Origin: Chloracidobacterium sp.
GTDB taxonomy: Bacteria; Acidobacteriota; Blastocatellia; Chloracidobacteriales; Chloracidobacteriaceae
Assembly: GCA_025057975.1 (NCBI GenBank)
Contig: JANWUV010000010.1
Coordinates: forward strand, 62,001 to 126,000
DNA: 64,000 nucleotides
Reading direction: 5' to 3'
Made by a program: the position numbers and the translations under genes. Position 1 is the first letter of the stretch. Every line of letters starts with the position of its first letter. The notes beneath the pieces are model-generated. The model searched no databases. It saw only the letters and a list, made by a program, of their open reading frames with translations, and had not been told where the DNA came from. This document shows, in pieces, positions 63,191 through 64,000 of this stretch.

Positions 63191-63961
63191 CTATACGCGA
63201 CGCAGCGCCTGTTCACAGCGGTGTAGTCCACTCAAAAGCACAACAACGATGGGTGGGAACAGCAGACCGTCGCGCAACGCATCAAAGGCAGGGAACGGCG
63301 TCCCATCCGGCTGATTGACGAGAAGGCCAATCCCATAGCCAAGGGCAAGCGCCGTCCCATAGCCGCCAATGAGCGCAGCAACCGCAGCACTGCGGCTAAA
63401 GGGTTGCGCCGGCGGCGCGGCCTCTGTCACGGACAGCAGTGTTTGCCGATAGGTGTAGTGCTCAAGCAAAACCTGAAGCCGTCGCGCCAGCCACCATATA
63501 CTGCCAAGGCAGACGAGCCACAGCGCCAAGCGCGGCGCACCTTCGTTCACGCCCAGCCAGAGGGAAGGACGCGCCGCCGCCGCCGCAAGCGTCGAAAACC
63601 ATCCCACAACGACAAACAGTACAGCTTCCGCCCGAAACGCCGCCTCACGGCGTTCGGCTTCCAGCATGTCGTTGATGACGCTCTCGATGCGAATTTTGTA
63701 GGCGCGCGCCCGCGCCGCCCGCCGTCGGCGACTTTCACGGGTCGGCGTCAGCTCAACCGTTCCGCCGCGATCGTACTGGGCGCGTAGGCCCGGATCACTG
63801 AGCACCCGGTAAGCTGCGGCAATTTCAGCGAAGCGCGCGGCGGCGTCCGGCGACGAACTCACATCGGGATGATACAGTCGCGCCAGCCGCCGAAAGGCGG
63901 AACGAATTTCATTCGGCGAAGCTTGGCGGGATACGCCGAGTGTTTCGTAGAAGTCCCCCAT
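63191..63961 (-). CDS. J-domain (DnaJ-like) membrane protein
   Basis: A 256-residue protein. Residues 1-65 are a canonical J domain with HPD in [16 protein letters not shown] and the FRRLARLYH helix, so it should stimulate an Hsp70. A basic linker (75-95) is followed by membrane segments at about 115-140, 145-160, 190-215 and 225-245. A membrane-bound J protein likely recruits DnaK to an inner-membrane client. ATG at 63961 is the natural start. No dnaK is in the window. Confidence 0.85.
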   Translation of the reverse strand: MGDFYETLGVSRQASPNEIRSAFRRLARLYHPDVSSSPDAAARFAEIAAAYRVLSDPGLRAQYDRGGTVELTPTRESRRRRAARARAYKIRIESVINDMLEAERREAAFRAEAVLFVVVGWFSTLAAAAARPSLWLGVNEGAPRLALWLVCLGSIWWLARRLQVLLEHYTYRQTLLSVTEAAPPAQPFSRSAAVAALIGGYGTALALGYGIGLLVNQPDGTPFPAFDALRDGLLFPPIVVVLLSGLHRCEQALRRV

Positions 63962-64000
63962 AGCGCCGCAGAGGTGATGGATTGTCGAAAAATGTTGCAG

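Overview
The window reads as chromosomal DNA of a GC-rich, aerobic, chlorophototrophic member of the Acidobacteria, close to Chloracidobacterium. The evidence is a geranylgeranyl reductase of (bacterio)chlorophyll synthesis (47786-48982), a PucC/LhaA-type MFS protein of photosynthetic membranes (49427-50812), a CrtI/CrtISO-type carotenoid oxidoreductase (21458-23065), a photolyase, an exported protein with the 'VWFA-related acidobacterial' architecture (44258-45262), and many Zn-ribbon, TPR and FHA signalling proteins. The genus is an inference from gene content; there is no rRNA gene in the window. No insertion sequence, integrase, phage gene or CRISPR array was found.

Layout. 0-13 kb: the start of a nucleoside/sugar-type ABC ATPase cut by the left edge, two tandem cyclophilins (one cytosolic, one exported), a large TPR-CHAT lipoprotein, an aldo/keto reductase, a YIP1-type membrane protein, photolyase, a lipoprotein, inorganic pyrophosphatase, LarC and four tRNA genes. 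13-24 kb: a TrpF-like protein with changed catalytic residues, MurA with a SurA-like partner, a Ser/Thr kinase fused to an FGE-like domain, a kynurenine 3-monooxygenase-like flavoprotein with a C-terminal membrane anchor, an AtpZ-like protein, tRNA-Ser, a small protein coupled to MiaA and the carotenoid enzyme, and a patatin. 24-33 kb: a same-strand block of DUF4388 and Roadblock/LC7 proteins, a Cache-HAMP membrane receptor without output domain, then sucC; upstream lies a 974-residue polytopic Zn-ribbon protein. 33-46 kb: dipeptidyl peptidase IV, an ABC ATPase, an acyl-CoA synthetase-like ligase, AIM24, tRNA-Ser, a TonB-dependent receptor, a Lon-substrate-domain protein, the VWFA protein and Dps. 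46-53 kb: formiminotransferase, phosphotransacetylase, the two phototrophy genes separated by a palindromic 71-bp repeat, a MoaD/ThiS-fold protein, a DUF1684 lipoprotein and FolP. 53-64 kb: an ABC-2 permease with a TPR protein, FHA-GAF-HD-GYP, MutM, an exported BNR-repeat protein, an SDR, a double UspA, a di-iron ferritin-like protein and a membrane J-domain protein.

How genes work together. The clearest unfamiliar assembly is the DUF4388/Roadblock cassette (25102-30118): scaffold-like and small-GTPase-regulator-like folds encoded next to a receptor that lacks its own output domain, which suggests an intracellular polarity or motility-type relay. The phototrophy pair shares a strand. Two genes (aldo/keto reductase and AtpZ-like) begin 11-15 nt after the 3' CCA of a tRNA gene, so tRNA processing would leave them nearly leaderless. 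Products were assigned by reading motifs; no database search was possible.
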